DNA of 64,000 bases from Gentiana macrophylla (GCA_026214975.1 CM047808.1:68288583-68352582), one strand, 5' to 3'; shown: positions 11,839 to 22,555, counted from the first letter of the stretch. Numbers and translations: made by a program. The notes: generated from the letters alone by a model not told the origin.

Positions 11839-12535
11839 TGTTAGGAAATCTACGCGGGAACGCAGCGGAATTCAAAATTTTGATTTCTTTTTAACCAAGA
11901 TCAACTTCGTTTAAGCAATAAACAAATAAGTAATAGACGGTGGTTACCTTGGTTGATCTATAAGATCGACGCTTTGACCGTCTAAGGAGAGTAGTTCTGC
12001 ATAGAGCCGCCCAAGTGTTCGGCCTCTACCGCTAGTCCACACGAAGAGCCCGCCGGAATCCCATCATGGATTGCTATTGGAAAAACTCCGGTTGTTAGAC
12101 CGGCCTTTTTCCCCTCTCTCCAACTCTCCAAAAGATGCTCTCTATTTTACGCAAGAACTATGAGCTCTTGCAATTATGATGTACAAAGGAGCTTGACACC
12201 AACCTCTTATTTATAGTAGAAGTGGCGCCATATCTATGTGTGGAGGAGAAGAAAACATTTTTCCAATAAAATAAGGAAAATATATTTGATTGATTTATCT
12301 CATTTATTATAATATCTTATATTAAATAAATCTAGGATATTGTCAATATCTCATATTGAATATTTCTAAGATATTGTCAATATCTAATATTGACTATATT
12401 TATCTTATTACCATAAATCAATTTACACATGTGTATATATCACATATATATATCACAAATAAATCTATATATATATACACATAGTAGTGCGCATGCAAAT
12501 CTCTAATTTGCATTTGTGCCCACACGTTGCATGTG

Positions 12536-12614
<79 letters not shown>

Positions 12615-12953
12615 CTAATATTAATATTAGGTAATACTATTAATTAAATTACACAATCCAAGTGTATCTTATACACATTAAATGTGGCGCCCCTTTGTCC
12701 AACAAATTGGCTTCCGGAATATTCTTTAATTAATATAATACTATTAATATCTTGTATTTAATTTGTTCATAATAAATAAATACCACCATATTAATTTACC
12801 ACTATAACATTTATAGTCTTGAGATAAACTTTCCTTATTTGGTTATCATCTATAACCACATTTTAATCCGGCTAGATGTTCTTATGTGTGTGGCCCGATA
12901 GGCTTCCGAATATGTTGGTCGTAGACACAAAGTGCAAATTACGAAAATGCCCT
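11839..12953 (-). repeat. Truncated LTR of family C
   Basis: It starts TGTTAGGAAATCT and stays alignable with 58781-59814 for about 1.1 kb. Shared landmarks include CGGTCTAACAACCGG-type text near 12090, AAGTGGCGCC near 12220 and the block ending TTACGAAAATGCCCTTC. The match then stops abruptly. In the complete LTR at 58781-60720 another ~0.9 kb follows, so this copy has lost the end next to the internal region. It is in the same (minus) orientation as that copy. It differs by a long (TA)n expansion at 12537-12610. Confidence 0.7.
12537..12610. repeat. (TA)n microsatellite
   Basis: About 36 TA units lie inside the family-C LTR fragment. The homologous position near 59410-59425 has only a short TA run, so the expansion happened in this copy. 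Confidence 0.9.
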
Positions 12954-12954
12954 T

Positions 12955-15001
12955 CTGATTTTAAGGGTAATTAAGTGAATAGGTTATTTTGGGAAAAATA
13001 TTATTTAAGGAAAAATAATTCCCATTCTACGTAAAACCTATTAGAAAATCAGATTTTCTCCACCTATCTCCTTCTTCCTGCATGTGGAATTTTGAAAAGA
13101 AGGGCTGGGAGATTTCTTCCGTTTTCTAAGTCGAATCTCAACCGTTTTCCGATTCGAGTAGAGCGTTGAAATCGTCATGAAGAGGGCGTCGTTTCGACAC
13201 AATAAAGGTTGAGCTTTTCTCGAGGTAAGACTTTCGACCTGACTGATGTTTTGGATGAATTTGATGGATCAAAACTCATGTCTTTCATAATCTAGATGTG
13301 TTAGAAGCTTTTGATCGATTCTAATGCGAATTCGGATTGATCATATAGGTTTCTCTGCAAATGGTGTTCGTTTCTGTAGTTTTTCTAAGGATTTGGACTT
13401 GGATTAGCTTGCTAAAAGGTAATAGGGTCTTCCTACACGTTAATTACGGCTTATAGGGTTGAAGTTGTGATTTTGTTGATGTTTTGGATGTTAGAATTAA
13501 TGCTACAAGTTATTTAAGAATCGTAGGAGGTTATGGTCCTATAAAGGTCAAGTTCTTCTTCTATTTTTCTGAGGATATTGATGTTGAATAAGTTTGAGAA
13601 GATAAAGGATCGATTAGAGTTCAAAAACTGAGTTTTTGGGAGTTCCCGCGCTTGGTGCGGGCGCACCAAGCCCAGTGCGGACGCACTGGAGGTCCTGAAC
13701 GTGAATTTTTACATTCAGAGAGTTAGTGCAGGTGCACCAGAGCCGGTGCAACCGCACTGGAGCCCAGTGCGGCTCACTGGACAAGCAGAAATCAAAATTT
13801 TACATATAGAGGCTCAGTGCGTGGGCACTGAACCCAGTGTATGCGCACAGGCCCCTTTTTTTAGGAGAATGTTGTTTTAAGTCATGTAATGAGTTTTAAA
13901 TGTTAATTCATCTTATAACTTTAATTAAGCCTGAACAAGCCTCGATTGAGCTGCCGATTCGTTTAGTTTCGGCACCGAATGTACTCTTAAAGGGTGTTGA
14001 AGTTCGCTCCGTCGGAAAGGCATGAAAGAGCTTGTGCATTGATGAACTAGAGTTCACCAAAATCTGTGTACTTGATAGGATGTGATGTCTAGCTGTCTAA
14101 GTGAGGGAGTAGAGTTGATAAGGTGAGTTTCACTTTGAAAACACATAGTTGGCTAGTTAATACACAATAATAATTACATAAGTGTAGTAAAAGATAAAAC
14201 GTCACCTATTATCGGTTAGACACTGTTTCATATCGGCGATGTGATATGTTCATAAAAATGTGAACAACACTACTGGCTCAAAAGGCTGAAGGGTAGTGGA
14301 GGAAATTCATCGAACGTATATGCATACCGGGGATATCCCGGGACTATCGATGCTAATCACCGTAGTTGGCAAGTATATCTCGTAATGGATACGCATTATG
14401 CATATTGCCGTTGAGTGATGACGTAACAAGGATAAGTTAAGCTAGAAACGTATAGTCATGACATGTTGATGGACATGGAATGAATCTCAGGTTGAGTCGG
14501 TCTCAGAAAGATAATTATTATAATAAAACTTGTCAAAGAGCCTTAGTTAATATCTAGCTTCTACTTCTTACTATGTACAGTGTACTTACCTCAAATGCAT
14601 GTTTATTTATGTGTTTAGGGTAGAGAAGACGAACATGTAAATCCGGCATTCGATGAGGACTTTGACGATGACGTTTAAGGACGCTGAAGTTCAAGAGTTT
14701 ACTTATTTTTGCTTTCAATTATTCTTTAGAATTGTTTGGAAACATTGTAATTTCCTTTTAATATTTGTTGGAGGTTTCGTACGTTCCAATGTACTAAATT
14801 TTACATTTCTCTTTTTAGATATTGAGTTTGTATTTTTTGTTATTTGAAAAAAAAAATTACCCGAGTCTGTTGCTTCCGTTTTGCTTAACTCGATATGACG
14901 TAGTAGAGCCTTACGTATAAAAGTGAATTTTATTTTATTTTATACGTGCCGAACGTTCCTTTTCCGGATAAGGACTCGGTGTCCGGAAACGGGGCGTTAC
15001 A
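12955..15001. repeat. Ty3/gypsy-like LTR, solo or truncated
   Basis: The right end reads GTCCGGAAACGGGGCGTTACA. Its reverse complement TGTAACGCCCCG is typical of plant gypsy (chromovirus) LTR starts as I recall them. The interval is non-coding apart from a 64-codon chance frame at 14653-14847. It holds imperfect GTGCGN-CGCAC palindromes at 13650-13850. A GT-rich possible splice donor (GAGGTAAGAC) lies near 13222. TG at 12955 is only a candidate left end, because no target-site duplication matches across 12950-12954 and 15002-15006. Both orientation and left limit are uncertain. Confidence 0.45.
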
Positions 15002-15855
15002 CATCACCCTCTTATACTTATCTTTGGGACGATTAGGGGAGGGAGAGAGTTAAGTTGGGTTTGAAAATCTTGTAATATTGAGTTTTTATGCTCGCATTAT
15101 AGAATTGAAGAAGTAAGCTAAGCAGGAGCAAGGTTGAGCAGCTAATGGAATGATTTTGGTCTCTTATTCAATCTATAAAATAGGTAAGAACCACACTTTC
15201 CCATCTTTATTTGTTTTAGCCGTGGGTGGGAGAGTTTAGGAGACATTGAATGCTTGAATCTGATTTTGATCAAGACTATTTTGAGCACCATTTTTATTTG
15301 GAGTAATTTTGTTCTTCTTCTGCTTTGGGTGGAGGCCGATTGAGGGTTGTGGTTCTGTTTGTAAGAGGAATGGATGTTAAAACAAAAAAAAATAATGTTG
15401 AATCTCTGGTGAAAATTTAGATTTTGTTTCCCTTTCTTTTGGTGGTGAGATGAAGAATGAGACGGTTCTAGGCTTGAAAAACATTGAGATATAGATCTAT
15501 TAGACATTAAATTCTTGTTATTGGTAATAATTCTTTGTTTTGTTGTATAGAACAATTTTGTAAACCTTGGAACTCTTTCAAGGTTACCTTCTTGTGAAGG
15601 TTTATGACATCTTGTTTTGGAAGCGAGTTAAGGTAAGGAGACTTTGCTATCTCTTGGTGCCATCTTTTATTCATAAGAATGCATACCATGTGTTTGATTA
15701 AAGGTCTTAATGAAGTGTTTTCGTAAAAGCATCTTAAAATTAATTTCAAGAGGCTATTTAGTGAATGCATAGTAAATTTTTTTTTAAAAAAGAGCTTAAT
15801 GGCCAGGACATAATTCAAAAGGTGTAGTTTGGAAGATCTAATTAAATTCAAAGAA
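15002..15855. other. Unassigned AT-rich spacer
   Basis: Minus-strand frames at 15142-15555 and 15507-15851 are Lys/Asn/Ser rich and look like chance ORFs. No domain, LTR end or repeat is recognised. Confidence 0.3.
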
Positions 15856-15913
<58 letters not shown>

Positions 15914-16255
15914 GTAGGGAGTTTCTATCGACACACCCCTATTTACTTCTATTACTCCCGGCACCTCAAAAAATTACTTCGGGCACCCGATGATTTTTTA
16001 CAAAAAGAACGTCAGTGCCTCTGGTATTCCTTGTGGATCCACAAGGAACACCAGTGACATCAATGTACCCTTTGTAAAAGTATTAATGCTTAGAAAACGT
16101 CAGTCCACGATTTTCCACCGGCGTTTTTTGTTGCACACCAACGCCAGTGGCGGTGTTGAACAAGGAACGCTGGTGTCACCGACGTTTTTTCGTCCGAAAA
16201 AATATTCAATAAATGGGTGCAAATAGTAATTTAGGGTGTGCCGATTGTACTTACC

Positions 16256-16290
<35 letters not shown>
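15856..16290. mobile_element. Small TIR element inserted in an (AAT)n microsatellite
   Basis: Two (AAT)n tracts (15856-15913 and 16257-16289) flank a 340-bp non-coding unit. The unit's ends are inverted repeats: CGACACACCCCTATTTACT near 15929 against the reverse complement of AGTAATTTAGGGTGTGCCG near 16226-16244. The interior carries GC-richer words that repeat in both orientations (AAGAACGTCAGTG, ACACCAGTGACATC, AACGCTGGTGTCACCGACG), so the whole unit could fold into a hairpin. The microsatellite on both sides suggests TAATAATAA-type target duplication, but the tract's own periodicity makes that untestable by eye. The superfamily is not assigned; a Mutator-like MITE is one option. Confidence 0.5.
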
Positions 16291-16639
16291 TCGACTATTT
16301 CTACGTGATTTATCAAATCCTAGCTGTAAAAGGATGTTCGTCATGTAGTGATCAACATCATAATACAACGATTTCCTTAAAGCTTCTCAAAATGTATTCA
16401 AAATGGATACTTGAGGAAAATGTGTGGTTAAAGGTGAGCGATTTGAGTTTTAATACTTATAATGATATTTGCAATTGGCGCTTCTTTTTATTATTTCGAG
16501 AATGAACTTAAAATCGTAAATTTCTTAAGAGCTTGTTTAATGTTATGGCGTTTGTAAGTAAATGCGACATATGCTTGAGGGTCCCCGGTATCAGTGCGTT
16601 CTCCCTTAGGAAAGAACATTATATGTGTTATTGATTTTA
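16291..16639. other. Unassigned spacer
   Basis: A 61-codon minus-strand frame (16491-16676) and a plus-strand frame (16236-16505) look like chance ORFs. No other feature is seen. Confidence 0.3.
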
Positions 16640-17435
16640 GGGGGAATGAGGGAGAAGGACAGAAATATTTCATCAATTGAGTAGAATGACAGTCTTTTGA
16701 AACTTTTGCATAAAAGACAAATCTATTTATCCACTGTCGAAATTCACTTGTGTTCGAAATTCATTGTTTAAATTCACTGCCGAAATTCACTGTCGAAATT
16801 CACTAATTTTAAAAATTCATTGTCGAAAGTCACTGATTTTCAGGATTCACTTTCGAAATTCACTGATTTCGAGATTCATTGGGGAGATTCACTGATTTTC
16901 GGGATTCACTGTTTGTCCTTCTCGCTATAAAAATTATGCAGCTGGCCTTCTCCCAATAAAAAATATGTAGCTGTCATGTTACTTAAAAATATTCCAGATT
17001 GTGTCATTATCCCTAACTTCCCATTGATTTTATGGAAAATTAGGGATAAGGACACAATCTGTCTATATTTTTAAGTAAATAACGACAACTACATATTTTT
17101 ATGTGAGAAGGACAACCGCATAATTTTATAGCGAAGAAGGACAAAGATGAATCCTCAAAATCGCTAATAGCTGAATCAAATCGATGAATCCATTGAATTT
17201 TGACGATGAATTTTAAAATTAGTGAATTTTACAATGAATTTTGACAATGAATTTTGAAAATTAGTGAATTTCGACAATGAATTTTGAAAATAGTGAATTT
17301 CGGCGATGAATTTCAATTTAAAGTGAATTTCGAACACAAGTGAATTTGATGAATAAATAGTTTTGTCACTATGCAAAAGTTTCAAAAACTGCCCTTCTAG
17401 TCAATTGATGAAATATTTTTGTCCTTTTCCTCATT
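16640..17435. repeat. Large inverted repeat (hairpin), arms about 370-390 bp
   Basis: The left arm (about 16640-17015) and right arm (about 17041-17435) are reverse complements over almost their full length. Paired landmarks are TTGATGAAATATTTCTGTCC (complement of 16655-16677) with TTGATGAAATATTTTTGTCC (17404 on), GAAACTTTTGCAT (16698) with ATGCAAAAGTTTC (17371), and TGTGTCATTATCCCTAA (16999) with TTAGGGATAAGGACACA (17041). The spacer is about 25 bp. Each arm also carries a run of short tandem units (TTCACTGTCGAAA variants). It could be a foldback element, a MITE or an inverted duplication. No ORF in it is credible. Confidence 0.75.
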
Positions 17436-17904
17436 CCGGATTTTATACCGGTTATTATATATTGCGCTCTCATGTAGGAGAGAACATACATGTTTTGTGT
17501 TCACCGGAGTTGCATAGGTTATGCACCTTGGTAAATATTCATTTGTTTTGTCATGAAACAGGTGTTACCTTTGGGCATGATTACTTTGTTGTCAGAATTA
17601 CTTTGATAATATAATAGAATCCTGACAAGTTTGGGGACTACCAGACTAACATTCATGATGTATGTGATATTGGGATGATAGTTTGTATTCGTGGAATGAT
17701 GGCTTCCATGTTAAGGACTGGATACAGAGATATTAGTTATAAGATGTCTAATCGAGCCTTTGCCTTTAAGGTTTACGCTTTTGTTGTTTTATTTGTCTTT
17801 ATTTTAGATAGGTTGAGGCTTCATGTCTAAATCTTTGTATAATTGGTCATGGCTGAACGACCCGTTCTAAATATGTGGTTTGGGATGTGGGGCAGGCCGT
17901 TACA
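17436..17904. repeat. Possible LTR-like fragment ending in GGCAGGCCGTTACA
   Basis: The end at 17904 resembles the terminal motif of the gypsy-like LTR at 15001 (GGGGCGTTACA). The left limit is unknown, no partner is seen and no coding sequence is recognised. Confidence 0.25.
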
Positions 17905-17905
17905 T

Positions 17906-18240
17906 ACGGTCTCCTTCACAAATCCATTTTACCCTAGAATGTTCCTTATAAATCCTCTTCAGACATAAGAATATTCCCCTAATTTGGGAGAAGGTCTCTC
18001 TCTTGGTCTAGCAAAACAGAATTGAAACGGTCAACTTCTAATCTCCTCTGTCCACCAACTTGTCTTTGGTTTCCAAAACCTGCAAGGTAAGATTGCTGAA
18101 GAAATTCCTGTTGAGTTCTTCTAAAGGGAGTTTCAACTTTCTGAACTTCTTACCAAAGATGGAATGCTTATAACTAGACTCCTCATCGTACCAAATGTGC
18201 TGACTACCCCAAGGAATTCCGGGTGTCTGAGCCAGCACTT
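17906..18240 (-). pseudogene. LINE (L1-type) ORF2 fragment
   Basis: The minus strand reads KFRKLKLPLEELNRNFFSNL then TLQVLETKDKLVDRGD, a stop, and then (frame adjusted) SQIRGIFLCLKRIYKEHSRV and KWICEGD. This follows the pattern between the endonuclease and reverse-transcriptase domains of plant LINE ORF2 (K.LK..L..LN...F..I...V...K..L, later E..F..QKSRVKWL.EGD). Only about 110 codons of an ORF normally longer than 1000 remain, with at least one stop. Neither catalytic domain is present. It is separate from the LINE ORF1 at the left edge and probably comes from another insertion. Confidence 0.6.
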
Positions 18241-18326
18241 AAAATTTTTTAACGGCTTACAGTTCTCTTGATTGTTAACGGATGAAGAATGAAGTTAATT
18301 TTAAACAGGAATCCTTGCCGTTATTA

Positions 18327-18564
18327 CACTACTAGAAAATTACCTTTTTGCGAGACTTTTGCTTGCCGCGCCTCAAAAAAAGCGTCGCAAAAGTGTCACA
18401 ATGGTTCCTTTTTGCCACGCTAAGTAAAAAAGCATGGCAAAAAGGTACCTTTTCCGACACTTTTCGAGCATGGAAAAAAGGTACCATTCGCGATACTTTT
18501 TGCGGCGCTTTTTACATAGGTGCGGCAAGCAAAAGTGTCGCAAAAAGGTAATTTTCTAGTTGTG
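18327..18564. mobile_element. CACTA-type MITE (238 bp)
   Basis: The left end CACTACTAGAAAATTACC and right end GGTAATTTTCTAGTTGTG are terminal inverted repeats with one mismatch in the first 18. Inside the termini the match continues as TTTTTGCGA...CTTTTGC. Subterminal words (GCGACACTTTTTGC variants) repeat in both orientations. CACTA termini and short subterminal repeats define the CACTA/En-Spm (DTC) superfamily. The flanking trinucleotides are TTA and TTG, a near-match to the expected 3-bp duplication. There is no transposase; the plus-strand frame across it is incidental. Confidence 0.85.
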
Positions 18565-18636
18565 TTGCAACTTATTTTTTCAACTTAAATCGTTGGTTTA
18601 ATGTTTTACCCCCCTTATCATGAGAATATTATCCAT
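18565..18636. other. Left flank of element E with target-site copy
   Basis: A short spacer. 18632-18636 (TCCAT) pairs with 53371-53375 (TCCAC) as the probable 5-bp target-site duplication of element E, with one mismatch. Confidence 0.6.
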
Positions 18637-18884
18637 TGTAGAAAATAATACAGGGGGAACTTTTATTATTATGATGATTGAATGAATTCCAGTAGAGGTA
18701 CTAATCCTTCTTAATTAATAAAACACATCAGCTCTAATCAATCAATCTCCTAAAAGTTAGGAGTCGACTTAGTCCACCCTAAATTACAATATAAAACCCT
18801 AAAACATCATAAATACCTTTCTACCCTTACTAATAACATAATAAAATATAATATTAGAACATAAAACATTCGTAATCTTCAACA
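18637..18884 (-). repeat. 3' LTR of element E
   Basis: Bounded by TGTAGAAAATAAT and CGTAATCTTCAACA. A purine run on the minus strand (CATAAGGGGGTG) abuts its inner edge at 18885 as polypurine tract. It aligns along its full length with 53125-53370. Confidence 0.85.
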
Positions 18885-19073
18885 CCCCCTTATGTTGAGC
18901 ATAGAGATTCAACATGCCCAACTTGCTCACAAACTAATCAAATCCCTGCTTGACCAAAGCCTTTGTCAAACCATCTGTAACCTGTTGTTCAGAAGGTAGA
19001 AATGGAATGCAGCTTAACCCACCATCCAACTTCCCCCGAATGAAATTAATGCCTGTCAATCTCAATGTGCTTG
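18885..19073 (-). pseudogene. Element E pol, C-terminal end of RNase H
   Basis: The minus strand gives HIEIDRH at the right edge, then text matching the end of copia RNase H in mixed frames (VTDGLTKALVKQG, VSKLGMLN-like). The reading stops at the D insertion point. The missing upstream residues, including QHDRSK, continue at 23902-23955, showing that D landed inside the QHDR-S-K|HIEID motif. The target copy GCTTG is present on both sides (19069-19073 and 23902-23906). Confidence 0.75.
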
Positions 19074-19374
19074 TGTTAAAAAGAAAAAACCTTTTTAATT
19101 ATGGCTTCAATGATTTTATTCATTTCCAGAGATGGTAATTTATTCAACCAGAAAAAAGAAACTTAGTAGGTTAGGACTCTAATCTATTGATTATTCCCAT
19201 GTGACTAAATCTAAATAGAGTAAAACCAAATGCCTTATAATCTGGCTACATTAAAGATAAAATAATAATAATAATAATAATAACTAAGAGATATTCCCAA
19301 TAACTACCAAATCTCATTAGTAATAACAGATCAAAGTAAATCATGGTGATTAATGAGGGAATATTTTCTCAGGA
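19074..19374 (-). repeat. 3' LTR of element D
   Basis: It starts TGTTAAAAAGAAAAAACC and aligns with 23614-23901 throughout (CTTCAATGATTTTATTC, GATGGTAATTTAT, GAGGGAATATTTTCTCA). The inner end reads CTCAGGA where the other copy has CTCAACA, so its terminal CA has mutated. A minus-strand polypurine tract (CTTGAGGGGGAGT) abuts it at about 19375-19390. Confidence 0.85.
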
Positions 19375-19381
19375 CTCCCCC

Positions 19382-19700
19382 TCAAGCTGGGGCAAAGATG
19401 TCTATCAGACCCAACTTGCCCACAAAGTACTCAAACTGTTTCTTTCCCAAGGCTTTAGTTGAGCCATCTGCAGTTTGCTGTGTGGATGGTAAAAAGGGCA
19501 CACTGAACAGTCCATTATCCAGTTTCTCCTTAATAAAGTGTCTGTCTATCTCCACATGCTTGGTCCTATCATGTTGTACATGGTCATTTGCAATTTCAAT
19601 TGCTGACTTGTTGTCACAATATAGTTTCATAGTACCAGATATTTCTGCTCCAATATCCTCCATTACTTATTTGATCCACATGCCTTCACAGATCCTTAAT
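19382..19700 (-). CDS. Element D RNase H domain (partial)
   Basis: The open stretch 19382-19663 encodes the C-terminal half of copia RNase H: LYCDNKSAIEIANDHVQHDR then TKHVEIDRHFIKEKLD, then the tail TKALGKKQFEYFVGKLGL. The DNKSA aspartate belongs to the catalytic set. RNase H removes RNA from the RNA-DNA hybrid during reverse transcription. A frameshift separates it from the RNase H N-terminus to the right (about 19665-20020), where TARSTVEAEFRV-like text can be traced on the minus strand. Confidence 0.8.
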
Positions 19701-20020
19701 GCCATGACCCTGAACTCTGCTTCAACAGTGCTTCTTGCTACAACAGTTTGCTTCTCACTCCTGCAAGTGACTAGGTTTCCCTATACATATGTACAATATC
19801 CTGTTATGGATCTCCTCTCCTTGGTGCAAGTTCCCCAATCTGCATCAATGTATATAGAAACATTCATGTTGTCACACTTCTTGAAGTACAAGCCTTTTCC
19901 CTAGTGTAGTCTTTAGGTATCTCAAAAACCCTCTTGCTGCCTCCATGTGAGCTTCATTTGGTGAGTGCATAAACTGACTCAAGGTACTCACTGCATAGGA
20001 TACATCTAGTCTTATATGTG

Positions 20021-20900
20021 CTAGGTATATCTGCCTCCCAACCAATCTTTGGTAGCTTCCACTGGATTACCTTTTGCACTTCCCAACTTCAGATTGCACT
20101 CCATAAGTGTGCTTGCTGGTCTAGCACCCTCCAATCCTGTTTCTTTTGGCAAGTCTAGGGTGTATTTCCTCTGAGTTAGTACTAGACCATTGGAAGACTT
20201 AGCTACCTTCATTCCCAGGAAGTGTCTCAGGGGCCCCAGATCTTTAATTTCAAATTCTGCTGCAAGTTTACTTTTTACCCTTATTATTTCTTCCTCATCA
20301 TTCCCTGTTAGGATTATATCATCAACATATACAATCAGAGCAGTCAACCTGCCCTTTTCTGACCTTTTTATAAACAAAGTATGGTCTGATATCCCATGTA
20401 CAAACCCTATCTTATTCATGAATTTCATGCACCTGTCAACCATGCCCTTGGACATTGTTTGAGTTCATACAAGGATTTGGTGAGTCTGCATACTCTGTTG
20501 CCAAAATCTTCACTAAAGCCTGGAGGAAGATCCATATACACTTCTTCCTTCAACTCTCCTTGAAGAAATGCATTCTTTACATCCAGCTGCATGAGAGGCC
20601 AATCTAGGTTAACTACTTCCTTCCACTCAGGTACCATAAGTGCTTCATGAATATCCTTAGGTATGGTGGTGGATGACATACTGGTGGTAAAGGCTTTGAA
20701 ATATGGTGACAGACTGGCATAAGACAAGTATCTGGATATAGGGTGTTGTGTACAACTTCTGACTGGTTTTTTAATTGCTATGGGAACATCAAGAAGGAGT
20801 TTTTCTGCTTTAGTTCAGGGAGAGTCTGGTTTTGTTTCAGAGATTTTTGAAGGTGATTCTGTGTCACTTTCTGATGTAGTATCTGTGTGTATAGATTCTT
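20021..20900 (-). CDS. Element D reverse transcriptase (two frames)
   Basis: 20425-20727 gives [20 protein letters not shown] and [15 protein letters not shown] (first catalytic Asp in LDVKNAFL). 20021-20455 gives [14 protein letters not shown], the catalytic YVDD box, then [16 protein letters not shown]. These are hallmark copia RT motifs in order. A frameshift near 20440 splits the domain. The enzyme would copy the element RNA into cDNA inside a virus-like particle. The N-terminal part (about 20730-20900) is decayed. Confidence 0.85.
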
Positions 20901-21111
20901 CTGGTTGGTTGTCTGTATAGATCAGGGTGTAGGCTCTTTTTGGGACTTATCTACCTTCTTAAGAAACTTCCTTACATAGGTTTACCTTGGAAAGGTCTTT
21001 CCTTGAGAGGTTTTGGAGGATCGGTATTTCTGATCTCCTTTTAATGGCAAACTTCCTCGCAATTGTCCACTTGTTATCCAGAATTAGAGTCCAGCCCTGT
21101 ATCCCTAGTTT
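20901..21111 (-). other. Element D pol linker between integrase and RT
   Basis: A low-complexity Ser/Asp-rich linker region, as is usual between copia integrase and RT, broken by stops. Confidence 0.4.
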
Positions 21112-21880
21112 CTAAAAAATCATAGGATTCTTCAAAAACATTTTCAGACACACTATTAGAGTCTCCCCCTGAAGTTGAGCCTGGTCAAAAAACATGTTTT
21201 CTTCAACAAAGGTGACATCCATGGTAACTATACATTTTTTAGTTTTTGTGTCAAAACATTTGTAGCCTTTTTGTGTGGGAGAGTATCCCAGAAAACAACA
21301 TCTTTTTGACCTAGGATATAATTTCCCTTGGTTATAAGTGCGAACATACATTGTGCACCCAAAAAATTTCAAAGGAGTTTGCCTACTAGTATGTTTTGTG
21401 GAAAATACTTTGAAACAGGCTCTGGGGTGTTTGGGAATAAAAGGTTCTAGATTGAAGTCTGTTGATAAGGTATGTGGCAGCCATAACACTCTCTCCCTAG
21501 AATGTCTTTTGACATTTTGAGGTGAATAAGAGTGCTCTGGCCACCTCTAGTAAGTGTCTATTTTTCCCCTCCGCCACTCCATTTTGTTGTGGAGTTTTGA
21601 CACAAGAACTTTGGTGGATTATACCTTTCTCAACTAGATATCCATCTAAGTACTAGTTGAAGTACTCTATTCCATTATCACTTCTCAAAATATTAATATG
21701 TGTATGGAACCGAGTATTCACCATTTCATAAAACTGTTTAAAAGTTATTTCCACTTTTGATTTTTCTTTCATCAAATAAACCCAAGTTAAGCGTGTGTGA
21801 TCATCTATGTGTGTGATGAACCATTTTTTACCATTAAAAGTGCTTACCCGAGATGGACCCCATACATCACTATGAATCAT
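21112..21880 (-). CDS. Element D integrase (two frames)
   Basis: 21653-21880 carries [20 protein letters not shown] and later [11 protein letters not shown], giving the first two acids of the DDE triad. The glutamate lies just downstream (about 21560-21600) in a decayed [10 protein letters not shown] reading where ERKN is usual. 21112-21489 is the C-terminal part, with the copia pattern [16 protein letters not shown] and [19 protein letters not shown]. Integrase inserts the cDNA into the genome. A stop or frameshift separates the two parts. Confidence 0.8.
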
Positions 21881-21891
21881 AGTGAATGGCT

Positions 21892-22450
21892 TTAAGATGG
21901 TTGCCTGGTTTGCTTAGCAAGAATACAAACTTCACAATGAAAATTAAAATCTTTATTGCCAACAAAATATTGTAGAAAAGAAAATTTCATGTAAGAAAAA
22001 CTAGGATGTCCTAATCTCCTATGTAGACTAGGATTTATTCTGGACTGACTGGACCATTGTGTGGTAGCTTCCTCTGATAAGGCTCTCATTTTGTGATTCC
22101 ATTCCAGATTCCAGCACATAGTGCCCTCCAATAAGCTTACACTAGCCAATCATCCTCCCCAAGTCCTTGTCCTGAAACAGACAACCATTCTTAGAAAAAA
22201 CAGTGTCACGTTTCTGATCAGAAGTTAACTTTCCTACTGAAAGTAAGTTTAAGTTACATGCCAGCATAGGGACATGATGTACATTTTTTAGGGTTATATT
22301 TTTTGATACATAGATAGATCCCTTCCCAGCAATAATGGAAAAAGAGCCATCCGCCAGTCTGATTTTTTGGTTTCCTAGATAGGGGTAATAGTTTAAAAAT
22401 AGGTCAGAGGATCCAGTCATGTGGTCAGTTGCCCCAAACTGACTATCCAC
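21892..22450 (-). CDS. Element D protease and GAG-pre-integrase regions
   Basis: 22142-22450 holds the retropepsin-like protease start DSQFGATDHMTG and the downstream LNLLSVGKL. Family members have D-S/T-G-A-T-D-H, so here two residues (QF) separate DS from G and probably kill the active site. 21892-22149 holds the zinc-binding pre-integrase segment with HRRLGHPSF and CEVCILAKQ. They overlap in different frames. Confidence 0.75.
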
Positions 22451-22555
22451 TCAGTTTTATGACCGACTCATAACAAATATAAAGAAAAATGGTTACCTGA
22501 CTCAGCAATGGAGCAATTCGGTTTGGCTGACATGAAGATTTGTGAATTAAGGAGC

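Noticed and set aside
14653..14847. 64-codon ORF possibly encoding a membrane peptide
   Set aside because: It lies in a gypsy-like LTR; Phe richness comes from T-rich DNA.
15142..15851. Two Lys/Asn-rich minus-strand frames as a gene
   Set aside because: No domain, low complexity and no continuity between frames.
16730..17345. CRISPR-like array from the repeated TTCACTGTCGAAA units
   Set aside because: Plant nuclear DNA, irregular unit lengths and inverted arms; a CRISPR is not plausible.
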